Shown here piece after piece: positions 45,253 through 54,570 of a stretch of 64,000 nt of DNA. The translations under genes and the position numbers were made by a program. The notes beneath the pieces are model-generated. The model did not search any database. It saw nothing but the letters and a program-made list of their open reading frames with translations, and was not told the origin of the DNA. Source of the stretch: Anaerolineales bacterium. Its GTDB lineage: Bacteria > Chloroflexota > Anaerolineae > Anaerolineales > Villigracilaceae. How positions within the stretch are numbered: position 1 is the first letter of the stretch; every line of letters begins with the position of its first letter. Location: positions 46,391-110,390 of the forward strand of contig JAFGMV010000040.1 of assembly GCA_016927315.1 (NCBI GenBank), written 5' to 3'.

Positions 45253-46215
45253 ATGAGTCCTCGCTTAAAAATTGCACACCTGCCAACAGTCATTGAAGTG
45301 TTGCCCCGTTTGTCGAAAACCCTGGGAGGGCCCAGGCTGCTTGTCAAACGGGATGACCAGACAGGCCTTGCGTTTGGCGGCAATAAGACGAGAAAGCTGG
45401 AATTTTTGCTGGCGGAAGCCCAGGAACAGGGGGCGCACACCGTGATCACTGCCGGGGCATTGCAGTCCAATCACTGCCGACAGACAGCCGCTGCGGCGGC
45501 CAGGGTTGGATTGGACTGTATCCTTGTACTGGTTGGCCAACCTCCGGATCAGCCTACCGGGAATTTATTGCTCAACCAGTTGCTGGGAGCAGATTTTGTT
45601 TGGGTAGACAGGGTTGAGCAGCGTGACGATGCGCTTCAGGAAACCTACGCGGCAGCTCTTGAGAAAGGCAGGCATCCTTACCTGGTCCCATATGGTGGTT
45701 CAAACCCTACCGGGGCATTGGCCTATGTCTTTGCAATGCAGGAAATGCTTGAGCAGATCGAACCACCGGATTGGATTGTTTTTGCTTCTTCTTCGGGTGG
45801 CACCCAGGCCGGCCTGGTTCTGGGAGCCAATCGATTTAATTTCCAGGGGCAGGTGTTAGGGATCAGCATCGATGAACCGCAGGATGTGCTGCGGGCACGC
45901 GTGGCAGCCCTGGCTACGGCAGCATCGGAAAAAATTGGAGAAAAGATTGCGATTTCACCGGATGAAGTGCTGGTCAATGATGACTTCTGTCAGCCGGGTT
46001 ATGGCGTACTTACAGAGGTAGAGCGCGAAGCTGTGCAGATGTTTGCCCGGAGTGAAGGCATGTTATTAGATCCGGTGTATACCGGTCGTGCCGCCGGCGG
46101 ATTGATATCTTTGATACGGCAGGGTTTCTTCAAACCTGACCAGACGGTGCTATTTTGGAATACCGGAGGGCAGCCGGCTTTATTTTCGGATAAGTATTGC
46201 AGTGTGATAAGGTAG
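45253..46215 (+). CDS. PLP-dependent D-cysteine desulfhydrase / ACC deaminase family
   Basis: A 320-residue fold-type II PLP enzyme. ATG 45253 (MSPRLKIAHLPT) follows GGAG at 45243-45246; an in-frame ATG at 45241 is an alternative. The PLP lysine is in FGGNKTRKLE, the substrate site in GALQSNHCRQT, and the phosphate-binding loop in SSSGGTQAG. Members either release sulfide, pyruvate and ammonia from D-cysteine or deaminate 1-aminocyclopropane-1-carboxylate; sequence alone does not decide. Follows the FemAB pair by 35 nt and converges on the deacetylase gene. Confidence 0.85.
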   Translation: MSPRLKIAHLPTVIEVLPRLSKTLGGPRLLVKRDDQTGLAFGGNKTRKLEFLLAEAQEQGAHTVITAGALQSNHCRQTAAAAARVGLDCILVLVGQPPDQPTGNLLLNQLLGADFVWVDRVEQRDDALQETYAAALEKGRHPYLVPYGGSNPTGALAYVFAMQEMLEQIEPPDWIVFASSSGGTQAGLVLGANRFNFQGQVLGISIDEPQDVLRARVAALATAASEKIGEKIAISPDEVLVNDDFCQPGYGVLTEVEREAVQMFARSEGMLLDPVYTGRAAGGLISLIRQGFFKPDQTVLFWNTGGQPALFSDKYCSVIR

Positions 46216-46220
46216 CGAAA

Positions 46221-46997
46221 TTATTCAGGGCAGGTCTGCAGGCGGGAAGGACTGTCAGTACAGTGATTGAAACCATTTTGGTCTACCAGGTACATGTAAT
46301 ATAACTCGGACATCGTTACGAAGCGTAACCTGGTATCCAGCAAATCGACTTCCAGCGCCTGTTTGACATTTTTCACATCTTCGATACGGGTATGCAGCAA
46401 GACGATATCTCCATTGCTGGTTTTACGAATAGCAGAAGATGCGTTTTCATAGGGGCCTCCCCAGCCGGTTGACCACATGGTTGGGATCAGGTTGCGCGCT
46501 GCACACATCCCCAGGAAGGATTGGGTCACCACTCCGAAGGGGGGGCGGGCAAAACGCACCTGAGGCTCTACTCCCAGCACACGAGCGCAGGCATTAAACC
46601 AGCGATCGTAATCCTCAATGATCGTTTCTGTAGATTGAACCCCGGGATTGATATGGCTAAAGGAATGGTAGGCATATTCATGTCCCTTATCGTAAAATGT
46701 TCGCCAGATACCAGGAATTTTACTTTCATTATTTTCGAACGTTTCTCCAACCGCGAAAAGGGTTATTTTTACGTCTGGCTGTGTGGACAGGACAATGTCC
46801 AGTTCTTGCAGCATGGAGGACAGGTAACAGTCGTCGACGGTCAATGCTGCTACCGGAAAATTGGGACTGCCTTTCCAAAGAGCGTGTTCGGCAGGTCTGT
46901 CCAGTTTCGGTGGTGAGAAAGGTTTTAAAGCCAGGGCGCCCAAAGCAGCACCAGAGAGTTTCAGGAATTCACGGCGGGAGAAATGTTTACCATTCAT
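46221..46997 (-). CDS. Tat-exported NodB-fold polysaccharide deacetylase
   Basis: A 258-residue protein. The N-terminus has a twin-arginine signal (SRREFLKLSG) and a short hydrophobic stretch (AALGALALKPF). The NodB domain shows TVDDCY (catalytic and metal Asp), YHSFSHINPG (metal His residues) and RPPFG. It would remove acetyl groups from a glycan outside the membrane, fitting the polysaccharide genes nearby. It converges on the PLP enzyme with only 5 nt between the two stop codons. Its upstream gap, 46998-47126, is part of the 129-nt space after the DegV gene and shows nothing distinctive. Confidence 0.88.
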   Translation of the reverse strand: MNGKHFSRREFLKLSGAALGALALKPFSPPKLDRPAEHALWKGSPNFPVAALTVDDCYLSSMLQELDIVLSTQPDVKITLFAVGETFENNESKIPGIWRTFYDKGHEYAYHSFSHINPGVQSTETIIEDYDRWFNACARVLGVEPQVRFARPPFGVVTQSFLGMCAARNLIPTMWSTGWGGPYENASSAIRKTSNGDIVLLHTRIEDVKNVKQALEVDLLDTRLRFVTMSELYYMYLVDQNGFNHCTDSPSRLQTCPE

Positions 46998-47126
46998 ATA
47001 GGAATTTAACCATACTTCTATGCAGAAAGCCAGTTAAGGATTGCTGCTGTAAAGCAATTGCAATGGGAGAATGAAAACTTCCGGGAGAACTTGAGAGCCA
47101 TCCCGGAAGCCGGAAGTTGTAGAAAT

Positions 47127-47981
47127 TTATTTTCCTACTACAAAGGAAGCCCCGACCAGTCCGGAGCCGGAATGGACTGATAACCCGGCTGTCAGTTCGG
47201 CAAAGATGCTTTCCTGTGGGCAGGACAGGCTGGCGCGTAGGAGTGTTTCGAATTGCTTTGCTTCTTCCAACGCGGCCACATGGATGATGGCCAGTTTCTC
47301 AACGGGGTGTCCGGCTGCGGCATCAACACAAAGTTCTACGGTCCGTGCCCAGGCCTTGCCGCGAGTGCGTGTACGCTCAAGCAGATCCAGCTTACCATCC
47401 CGGATGCTCAAGATGGGCTGGATATTGAGAATATTGGCGATCCCGGCGGTCAGCTGCCCGACACGCCCGCTCATGGCGATATATTTCAGGGACGGAAGGG
47501 CTGCGAACAAGTGAGTACGGTCACGCACTTCAAGCGCCTGCTGGATGGCTTCTTGTTTTGTGGCCCCCGTTTTTATCGCTTCTGCAGCAGCCAATACCGG
47601 GAATCCCTGCCCCATGCTGAGACTTCTGGTATCAATCACTTCAATGTCTTCCTTGGCGAATTCTTCCCTGGCTGTCAGTGCTGCCCTGTATGTGGCGCTG
47701 ACTTCGCCGCTGACAGTAAAACAAAGGATCGTCCTGGCGCCGCGGTCCAGCGCGCTGCGGTAAGCCTCGACAAACTGTCCCGGTGAAGGCGCCGATGTGG
47801 TTGGTAATTTTTTCTCTTTGTCAATTCGCTCAAAAAGCTGGGTATCATCGATCTCGTACGCAACTTTATAGCTTTCTTCCCCGAAGAGAACAATAATTGG
47901 AACCTGGTCGATCTGGTAGCGCTCTGCCAGTTCGAGGGGAATGCTTGAATCTGTGTCGGTAATCAGCGCGATTGTAGACAT
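47127..47981 (-). CDS. DegV-family fatty-acid-binding protein
   Basis: A 284-residue DegV protein. The start is the ATG at 47981 (MSTIALITDTDSS), preceded by CGGAGG; a longer in-frame extension upstream has no support. Family motifs: ITDTDSSIP at the N-terminus, LPTTSAPSPGQF (about 63-74) and YIAMSGRVGQL. DegV proteins bind fatty acids; some (FakB) present them to a DhaK-like kinase, but no kinase gene is nearby. It lies 49 nt after the acyl-CoA synthetase and is probably co-transcribed. Confidence 0.9.
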   Translation of the reverse strand: MSTIALITDTDSSIPLELAERYQIDQVPIIVLFGEESYKVAYEIDDTQLFERIDKEKKLPTTSAPSPGQFVEAYRSALDRGARTILCFTVSGEVSATYRAALTAREEFAKEDIEVIDTRSLSMGQGFPVLAAAEAIKTGATKQEAIQQALEVRDRTHLFAALPSLKYIAMSGRVGQLTAGIANILNIQPILSIRDGKLDLLERTRTRGKAWARTVELCVDAAAGHPVEKLAIIHVAALEEAKQFETLLRASLSCPQESIFAELTAGLSVHSGSGLVGASFVVGK

Positions 47982-48030
47982 GGAGGCCTCCGTATATGTA
48001 TTTACTACTAATAACCCGGAAATATGAATT

Positions 48031-50154
48031 TCAGCACGGTCCGGATGTGTTAGACTCTGAAATCCGCACCCTGACATCTACTGCCGAGACGCCCTGACCG
48101 GGCGCCATGACGAGGAGAGGGTTGATTTCTATTTCACTTATTGCGGGGCAGTCACAGGCCAGCCAGGCTAACCGGACCAGGATATCACTGGCCGCTTGCT
48201 TGTCTGCGGCAGGGATAGACCGGAAGCCGGATAGTTTTTTCCCGGCCCAGGTGCGGTTAATCAATACTTCGGACTGGTGTTCCGTCAGGGGAGCCAGTTC
48301 GAAGGCCACATCCTGAAGTCCTTCTACCTCAACGCCTCCTGAGCCAAACATCACCAGGGGGCCAAACTGTTTGTCCCGTATCACACCGCTGATGACTTCC
48401 TGTCCCTTGGGCAGCATGCGCTGAACATGGATCCCATCCAGGTGTGCTTCAGGTATTTGCGCCGAGACCCGTTCGATCATTTGGGTGAAGCCGCAGCGGG
48501 TCTGCTCTTCGTCTCGGATATTGAGGATGATTCCACCGACATCAGATTTGTGCTGCAGGTCGGGAGAGGCAATTTTTAATACAACCGGGAAGCCCATCCC
48601 GGCTGCAATATGTGCGGCTTCTTCCGGGGTTGAAGCCAGCTTGATAGGTGAGACCGGAATTTTATATGCCTCCAGCAGGGTTTCGAGTTCTTGGGCCGGC
48701 AGCCAGGCGTCACTGGCGGCCTGTTCGACGATTTGTTGGGCCCGGTCGACATTGATGTCAGCCGGGCGGGTTGGCGAGTGATGTGGTTGTCGAAGATAAT
48801 CCGCCCGGTCAGCCAGTCTGGCCAGCGACGAAATGGCGCTTTCTGGGAAGGGATATTCGGGGATGTTCGCTTCCTTAAAGAGCTGCCTGGCCTTGAGGAT
48901 TCGTTTCCCACCGATTAGTGCAACACCAACAGGTTTCTTGCTATCCTGGATGACCGGGATAAGCGACCTGGCGACATCGATGGCTGCATACATTGGCGGA
49001 GGTACCAGGATCACCATAGCGCCGTTTACCCCGGGGTCCTCAAGTAAAATGTTGAGGCAGGTTGCATACTGCTCCGGTGAACCGGAAGCAATCAGGTCAA
49101 CCGGGTTGCGGATGCTGGCGGCTGGCGGCAGGCGTTTTTCAAGGGCTGTTTTTGTCTGCATGGTGAATTGGGCCAGTTCAAGGTTTTCATTCCCGAGCGC
49201 ATCGGTTGCCAGGACACCCGGGCCTCCCGAATTGGTCAGGATCGCAATATTACGTCCTTCAATCTTTTTCCCCCAAGCCAGGAAGCGGGCCCAATCAAAC
49301 ATTTCTTCAATCGTGCCGGCCCGTAATACCCCGGCTCGTGAAAATGCGGCAGTGTACGCGATTTCTGAACCAGCCAGCGCGCCTGTGTGTGAAGCGGCAG
49401 CTTTCTGTCCGGCCTCAGATCGCCCGGATTTCAACACAATCACCGGCTTTTTACGGGCGGCAGCGCCGGCAGTCTCCAGAAACCTCCTCCCGTCTTGAAT
49501 GCATTCGAGGTAAAGCGCCAGAACCTCAGTATTGGGGTCTTCTACCACCATACTCAATATGTCGGTTTCGTTGATATCAGCCTGGTTGCCCAGGCTGACC
49601 AGATGTGAGAAACCGAAGTTCTGGACAAGGGACCAGTCGATCAGTGCGGCGCAGACCGCCCCCGAATGGGAGATCAAGGCAATATTTCCTTTTCGAGGCA
49701 GCGGGGTTTGTAAAAAGGAAGTGTCCAACGGGAGGTGTGTGTCCAGTAAACCTATACAATTGGGACCAATCATACGGATATTGTGCCGCCGGGCAATTTC
49801 CAGGCACTTGTTTTCGAGTTCGGCCCCTCCCGGGCCGGTTTCACGGAAACCGCTGGAAAGCAGGATTACAGCCCTGATGCCTCTTTGCCCGCATAACTTG
49901 ATCGTTTCCGGTGCGGCCGCAGCCGGGATGATCAGTACCGCCAGGTCTACGGGATCCGGTACTTTCATCAGGGATGTGTACATACTGCGGTTAAATATTT
50001 TCCCACCCCCCGGGTTTACAAAATAAATATTTCCCTGGTAGCCACTCCGGCTCAGGTTACGGGCAACTCCATACCCCAATTTATCGGGTTTGCTGGAAGC
50101 TCCAATTACGACCACCCCCTGAGGATTGAAGAAGGGTGTAAGAGAATGATCCAT
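48031..50154 (-). CDS. ADP-forming acetyl/acyl-CoA synthetase, fused alpha-beta
   Basis: A 707-residue single-chain enzyme that converts acyl-CoA, ADP and phosphate to acid, CoA and ATP, a usual route to ATP in fermenters. ATG 50154 (MDHSLTPFFNPQGVVVIG) fits the domain start. N-terminal CoA-binding domain (VVVIGASSKPDKLGYGV), two succinyl-CoA-ligase-like domains (ALISHSGAV; LTNSGGPGVLATDA, about 310-323), and a C-terminal ATP-grasp domain (about 490-705) with GFPVVLKIASP and SEIEINPLLV. No C-terminal GNAT domain. It is divergent from the 50353 gene, with an inverted repeat between them. Confidence 0.9.
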   Translation of the reverse strand: MDHSLTPFFNPQGVVVIGASSKPDKLGYGVARNLSRSGYQGNIYFVNPGGGKIFNRSMYTSLMKVPDPVDLAVLIIPAAAAPETIKLCGQRGIRAVILLSSGFRETGPGGAELENKCLEIARRHNIRMIGPNCIGLLDTHLPLDTSFLQTPLPRKGNIALISHSGAVCAALIDWSLVQNFGFSHLVSLGNQADINETDILSMVVEDPNTEVLALYLECIQDGRRFLETAGAAARKKPVIVLKSGRSEAGQKAAASHTGALAGSEIAYTAAFSRAGVLRAGTIEEMFDWARFLAWGKKIEGRNIAILTNSGGPGVLATDALGNENLELAQFTMQTKTALEKRLPPAASIRNPVDLIASGSPEQYATCLNILLEDPGVNGAMVILVPPPMYAAIDVARSLIPVIQDSKKPVGVALIGGKRILKARQLFKEANIPEYPFPESAISSLARLADRADYLRQPHHSPTRPADINVDRAQQIVEQAASDAWLPAQELETLLEAYKIPVSPIKLASTPEEAAHIAAGMGFPVVLKIASPDLQHKSDVGGIILNIRDEEQTRCGFTQMIERVSAQIPEAHLDGIHVQRMLPKGQEVISGVIRDKQFGPLVMFGSGGVEVEGLQDVAFELAPLTEHQSEVLINRTWAGKKLSGFRSIPAADKQAASDILVRLAWLACDCPAISEIEINPLLVMAPGQGVSAVDVRVRISESNTSGPC

Positions 50155-50210
50155 AATGGAATTATATAGGGAATCTTCCGGGCAGGAAAACCCTTTCAAT
50201 ACCTGCCAGA

Positions 50211-50259
50211 TTAAAATCGAGCAGTGCGTCGATTCAATCCGCCTGCTGCTCGATTTTAA
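50211..50259. repeat. Inverted repeat carrying two 21-bp-phased CGATT units
   Basis: TTAAAATCGAGCAG (50211-50224) and CTGCTCGATTTTAA (50246-50259) are perfect inverse complements around 21 nt. Inside, CGATTCAATCC at 50230 and CGATTTTAA at 50251 are 21 bp apart, matching the unit at 23589-23647 (CGATTAAATCC, GCGGCTCGATTTAAA). Located between divergent genes, so an operator or a mobile short repeat are both possible. Confidence 0.75.
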
Positions 50260-50352
50260 CGTTTGTCAGGAAGAATTGGACGACTCTTTTTTCTGCAAGG
50301 TTTGAACTTGCACGGCAAAAATGAAATGAGGGAATACGATATAATTTATATA

Positions 50353-50784
50353 ATGGAAAATAATCCTGAAATCAGATTTCGTATGTTTGTTTTGCCAGTC
50401 CTCCTGTTGTTTTTTGCCGGTTGGGGAGGACTGGCCCTTATTGTGTTCTATACACTTCCGACAGTCTGGCCACGCTGGGCTTTTTTTGTTTTTGGTCTGA
50501 TGGCTTTGACAGGGACCGCACTTCCGGCAGCCTATTATCTGAATAAACGATTTCCAAGTGATCCCCCTTCGGAACCCAATGTGATCGTTCGGCAGGCCGT
50601 GTGGGTGGGGGTCTATGGCGCGACGCTGGCCTGGCTTCAGTTGGGACGGGTTGTCAATGTCTATGTGATTATTGGCCTGGCAGCAGGTTTGCTGGCTGTG
50701 GAATACCTTATCCGCATGCGAGAGCGCTCGCGCTGGCGTCCACCGGTCCGGGAACTCCCGGACGATGAAACTGACCAGGATTAA
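50353..50784 (+). CDS. Small membrane protein, four TM segments, unknown function
   Basis: About 143 residues from ATG 50353 (MENNPEIRFRMFVLPVLLLF); an in-frame ATG at 50326 gives nine more residues. Neither has a ribosome site. TATAAT at 50340-50345 would place initiation at about 50352, which would make a leaderless message from ATG 50353. TM segments at about 10-32, 40-60, 80-98 and 100-118, then a charged C-terminus (RMRERSRWRPPVRELPDD). I do not recognise the family. It ends 5 nt before selA. Confidence 0.75.
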   Translation: MENNPEIRFRMFVLPVLLLFFAGWGGLALIVFYTLPTVWPRWAFFVFGLMALTGTALPAAYYLNKRFPSDPPSEPNVIVRQAVWVGVYGATLAWLQLGRVVNVYVIIGLAAGLLAVEYLIRMRERSRWRPPVRELPDDETDQD

Positions 50785-50789
50785 ACTGA

Positions 50790-52163
50790 ATGGCTGCACT
50801 TCGCGACATTCCCTCTGTGGAACAACTGCTGCAGACCCAGATCGCTGCTGATCTGATCGCGGCCTATGGCCGGCCTCTGATGCTGCGCGCCGTCAGGAAG
50901 GTATTAGACAATATCCGTGTGCAGGCTGGCAAGGATCAAGATGTGACCATCCTGGACCGGGAAGGTATTCTGGACCTGGCTGCTGGATTACTTGAAGAGT
51001 GGATCAGGCCTACATTGATCGGTGTTATCAATGCCACCGGGGTAATCCTGCATACCAACCTGGGCCGGGCGCCGCTCAGCCAGGCTGCCATCAGGGAGAT
51101 AGAGGCTGTGGCGCAGGGATATTCGACCCTTGAGTTCGACCTGGGGAACGGGAAACGGGGGTCCCGCACGGTTCACGCCGAAGGGCTGCTTAAGCATTTT
51201 ACCGGCGCCGGTGGAGCGCTGGTAGTGAACAACAATGCCTCAGCCGTGATGCTCGTCTTATCTGCTTTGGCCGCACGCAGGCGGGTTGTAATCGCCCGTT
51301 CCCAGTTGATTGAGATCGGCGGCGGGTTTCGAGTACCGGACGTGATGAAGCAGTCTGGGGCGAAGCTCCTAGAGGTTGGTACTACAAACAGGGTACGGAT
51401 CTCCGATTACGAGGTTGCCCTGGAAGAAAAGTCTGTCGCCCTGGTGATGCGGGCGCATTATTCAAATTTCAGGATCATCGGGTTTACCGAAGAACCTGAA
51501 CTGAAGGCAATCGCTGAGGCTGCCCATCGGGCAGGTGTTCTGCTTGTCGATGACATCGGCTCGGGTGCGCTGCTCCCAACAGAGCAGTTTGGATTAGGGC
51601 ACGAGCCCACTGTTCAGGAGTCCCTTTCGGGAGGGGCAGATTTAGTATGTTTCTCCGGTGATAAACTCCTGGGCGGTCCACAGGCAGGGATTATCCTGGG
51701 AAGTGCGGAACTGGTCAACAAAATAAAGAAGCATCCCCTGGCCCGCGCAATACGTCCGGATAAGGTTTGCCTGGCCGGCCTTACGGCAACCCTTTTGCAT
51801 TACTTGAAGAATGAAGCTGAGCGCGAGATTCCCGTTTGGCGGATGATATCTGCTTCCCCCAGCCAGTTGAAAGCCAGGGCGGGGAAATGGGCAAAGACCC
51901 TGGGGTTCGGCGCCGTGGCAGCCGGTGAATCGACGGTAGGGGGGGGCAGCCTGCCAGATGAGGTGCTTCCCACTTTCCTGTTTTCTCTCGAAGTGCCCAG
52001 TCCTGATAAATTCCTGAAGAGATTGAGAGAGCAAAGCCCACCTGTCATCGCGCGCATTCAAGACGGGAAGGTGGTCCTGGACCCGAGGACCATCTTGCCC
52101 GAGCAGGAAGGCGCGCTCCTGGTGGCGCTGCAGAATCTACATAAAATGAAATCGACCGGTTGA
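50790..52163 (+). CDS. selA: L-seryl-tRNA(Sec) selenium transferase
   Basis: A 457-residue PLP enzyme that converts seryl-tRNA(Sec) to selenocysteinyl-tRNA with selenophosphate. Length matches the family. Visible: RDIPSVEQLLQT at the N-terminus, INATGVILHTNLGRAPLS (about 80-97), and the PLP lysine in CFSGDKLLGGPQAG (about residue 293). selB, selD and tRNA(Sec) are not in this window; their presence elsewhere would be needed. It sits in a plus-strand run between a small membrane protein and an M24 peptidase. A G8 run is present at 51939-51946. Confidence 0.94.
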   Translation: MAALRDIPSVEQLLQTQIAADLIAAYGRPLMLRAVRKVLDNIRVQAGKDQDVTILDREGILDLAAGLLEEWIRPTLIGVINATGVILHTNLGRAPLSQAAIREIEAVAQGYSTLEFDLGNGKRGSRTVHAEGLLKHFTGAGGALVVNNNASAVMLVLSALAARRRVVIARSQLIEIGGGFRVPDVMKQSGAKLLEVGTTNRVRISDYEVALEEKSVALVMRAHYSNFRIIGFTEEPELKAIAEAAHRAGVLLVDDIGSGALLPTEQFGLGHEPTVQESLSGGADLVCFSGDKLLGGPQAGIILGSAELVNKIKKHPLARAIRPDKVCLAGLTATLLHYLKNEAEREIPVWRMISASPSQLKARAGKWAKTLGFGAVAAGESTVGGGSLPDEVLPTFLFSLEVPSPDKFLKRLREQSPPVIARIQDGKVVLDPRTILPEQEGALLVALQNLHKMKSTG

Positions 52164-52175
52164 TATAGGTGAAAA

Positions 52176-53426
52176 TTGAAAACTGATCTTAATACACTGA
52201 TGCAGGAGAAGAATCTTGATGCGCTGATTATCTTGGGTGATGCAGAACACAATCCGCCTATGTATTATCAGACCGGGGGGGGGCATATCAGTGCTGCCAC
52301 GCTGATACAGAAAGTCGGCCAGCCGCCGGTTTTATACTGTAATGATATGGAGAGGGAAGAAGCCGCCCGGACGGGTCTGGAAGTCGTATTGTACAGTAAG
52401 TATTCCTTTCATGAGTTGGTAAAAAAGGCGCATGGCGACATGACATTGTTTGGCGCCTTGCGGCTGCAGTTGATTTTGAATGATCACGGGCTTTCTGAAG
52501 GGCGTCTGGGCATCTATGGGGTTATCGATTTGGGGTTTGGCTTTGGTATGCTATCGCACTTGCAGGAGCTGATGCCAGGGATAACGCTGGTAGGAGAGGC
52601 AAGTCAAGACTCGGTAATCTTCAAGGCCATGGAAACCAAAGATGAAGCTGAGGTAGAGCGCATCCGGAAAATGGGGAAGGTCACCACAGAAGTGGTCGGT
52701 CTGGTGAAAGACTTCCTTACCTCCCGGGAGGTAGATGGGGAAGAAAACCTGCTGGAAGAGGACGGGAGCCTGCTTACGATCGGGTCTGTGAAGGCCAGGA
52801 TTAATTTGTGGCTGGCAGAGCGGGGTGTTGAGAACCCGGAGGGTACCATTTTCGCAATCGGGCGTGATGCCGGGGTCCCGCATTCTGTAGGCCGCCCCGA
52901 GGATAAAGTATGCCTGGGGAAGACGATCATCTTTGATATTTTCCCTTGTGAAGCCGGGGGAGGCTATTTCTTCGATTTCACCCGGACCTGGTGCCTGGGA
53001 TATGCAGCTCCTGAAGCACAGGCGCTTTATGATCAGGTTATAGGCGCCTACGACCTTGTGTTAGAAAATATGGAAGCGAATGTACCTTTCAAGACCTATC
53101 AAAAATTGGTCTGTGATTACTTTGAGGAGTGCGGTCATCAAACCCCAATTACAGATGAAGCCCCCAAAGAAGGATATGTGCACAGCCTGGGGCACGGCGT
53201 CGGGATCAATGTCCATGAGCGTCCTTTCTCCGGGATATATACGACCGATGACCACATGATAAGACCCGGTGTGGTCGTCACCCTTGAACCTGGACTGTAT
53301 TATCCGGATAAGGGGATGGGGGCCCGGGTTGAAGACACATTCTGGGTCCGGCCGGATGGTCAAATGGAACTTCTGGGGTCTTTTCCCTATGATCTGGTCC
53401 TGGATATGAAAAAGTGGAAGAAATGA
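52176..53426 (+). CDS. M24-family metallopeptidase (Xaa-Pro dipeptidase-like)
   Basis: A 416-residue pita-bread-fold peptidase. TTG 52176 is the first usable start; AGGTG lies at 52167-52171 and a nearby GTG runs into a stop. The N-terminal creatinase-like half (about 1-150) is followed by the catalytic half. Expected metal ligands: Asp in TIIFDIFP, Asp in YFFDFTRTW, His in HSLGHGVGINVHE, Glu in TLEPGLYYP and Glu in ARVEDTFW. It would cleave X-Pro or related dipeptides. A G9 run (52275-52283) lies about 34 codons in. It overlaps tsaD by 4 nt (ATGA). Confidence 0.88.
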   Translation: MKTDLNTLMQEKNLDALIILGDAEHNPPMYYQTGGGHISAATLIQKVGQPPVLYCNDMEREEAARTGLEVVLYSKYSFHELVKKAHGDMTLFGALRLQLILNDHGLSEGRLGIYGVIDLGFGFGMLSHLQELMPGITLVGEASQDSVIFKAMETKDEAEVERIRKMGKVTTEVVGLVKDFLTSREVDGEENLLEEDGSLLTIGSVKARINLWLAERGVENPEGTIFAIGRDAGVPHSVGRPEDKVCLGKTIIFDIFPCEAGGGYFFDFTRTWCLGYAAPEAQALYDQVIGAYDLVLENMEANVPFKTYQKLVCDYFEECGHQTPITDEAPKEGYVHSLGHGVGINVHERPFSGIYTTDDHMIRPGVVVTLEPGLYYPDKGMGARVEDTFWVRPDGQMELLGSFPYDLVLDMKKWKK

Positions 53427-54448
53427 ATTTTCCTCCGGCCCGCATCCTGGCGATCGAGTCATCCTGTGACGAGACGGCCTGCGCAGTACTCGAAGATGGG
53501 CGCGCGTTATTAGCTTCAACGGTTGCATCGCAGATGGATATTCATGCGCGTTTTGGCGGAGTTTTCCCGGAAGTCGCTTCGCGGCAGCACGTGCTGTCTG
53601 TTGTGCCGGTTGTTGAGCAGACCCTGGCAAACGCACATTTAACCCTGGGCGATGTGGATGCAATTGCTGTTACCCGAGGTCCGGGATTGGCCGGATCATT
53701 GGTGGTTGGAATGAATATGGCCAAGGGGTTATCCTTAGGTAGTGGTAAACCCTTGGTGGGGGTCAATCACCTGGAAGGGCATCTGTACTCCGGGTGGATT
53801 TATCAGGCCGGTGATACTCCCCCGGCAGAACCGAAATTTCCACTGATGGCATTACTGGTATCAGGGGGACATACGGAATTAAATTTGATGACCAGGCATC
53901 TGAAATACCAGCGACTTGGCTCAACCCTGGATGATGCTGCCGGGGAGGCCTTCGATAAAGTTGCCAGGTTGTTAGGGCTTTCCTATCCTGGTGGACCGGC
54001 AATCCAGCAGGCTGCCGGCGATGGAAATCCGGAACGATTTAATTTCCCGCGCGCCTGGCTGGATGGAACGCATAATTTTTCTTTCAGCGGCTTGAAGACT
54101 GCCGTTTTGCGCGAAGTGCGCACACTGGAAAAAAAGAGCAATGATCTGCCAATTGCCGACCTGGCGGCCAGTTTTCAAGCGGCAGTTGTTGATGTGTTGT
54201 TGAACAAGACCTTGAGCGCAGCACGTGAATTCAACGCGAAAGAAATCCTGGTAGCCGGCGGCGTTTCAGCCAATGAGGCATTACGGAACGCATTCCTGGC
54301 ACAGGATGAGTTTGCGGTCCATATTCCCCCTCTGTCATTGTGCACAGATAACGCGGCGATGATTGCTGCCGCGGGTTACTATCGCTTTGTAAATGGTCAT
54401 CAAGACGGCCTGGATCTGGATGTAATGCCAACCTGGCCGCTGTCCTGA
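53423..54448 (+). CDS. tsaD: tRNA N6-adenosine threonylcarbamoyltransferase TsaD
   Basis: A 341-residue ASKHA-fold enzyme that transfers the threonylcarbamoyl group to A37 of ANN-decoding tRNAs (t6A). ATG 53423 overlaps the M24 stop; an in-frame GTG at 53414 is an alternative. Motifs: ILAIESSCDETACAV near the N-terminus, the metal His pair in NHLEGHLYSGW, LVSGGHTEL, and GGVSANEALR. Full length. Its partner tsaC is 120 nt away on the opposite strand; tsaB and tsaE are not seen here. Confidence 0.96.
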   Translation: MNFPPARILAIESSCDETACAVLEDGRALLASTVASQMDIHARFGGVFPEVASRQHVLSVVPVVEQTLANAHLTLGDVDAIAVTRGPGLAGSLVVGMNMAKGLSLGSGKPLVGVNHLEGHLYSGWIYQAGDTPPAEPKFPLMALLVSGGHTELNLMTRHLKYQRLGSTLDDAAGEAFDKVARLLGLSYPGGPAIQQAAGDGNPERFNFPRAWLDGTHNFSFSGLKTAVLREVRTLEKKSNDLPIADLAASFQAAVVDVLLNKTLSAAREFNAKEILVAGGVSANEALRNAFLAQDEFAVHIPPLSLCTDNAAMIAAAGYYRFVNGHQDGLDLDVMPTWPLS

Positions 54449-54458
54449 TTAAAAACCC

Positions 54459-54494
54459 AAACCGCGCATTGGCCGGCCCGGGCCTGCGCGGTTT
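54459..54494. terminator. Bidirectional terminator between tsaD and tsaC
   Basis: AAACCGCGCA (54459-54468) and TGCGCGGTTT (54485-54494) form a 10-bp stem; the loop contains GGCCGGCCCGGGCC. On the minus strand the stem is followed by GGGTTTTTA, on the plus strand by GTTGG. It separates two convergent genes. Confidence 0.7.
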
Positions 54495-54570
54495 GTTGGA
54501 GAATGTTATCCATATTATACAGAAAGACCTGAGAAGAAACTGAGCCTATCCTGAGAGCAGGATTAGAGAA

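Noticed and set aside
48833..49498. Plus-strand 221-codon open frame opposite the acyl-CoA synthetase
   Set aside because: Antisense shadow of a well-supported gene; the same holds for plus-strand frames at 56556-57368 and 62115-62771.
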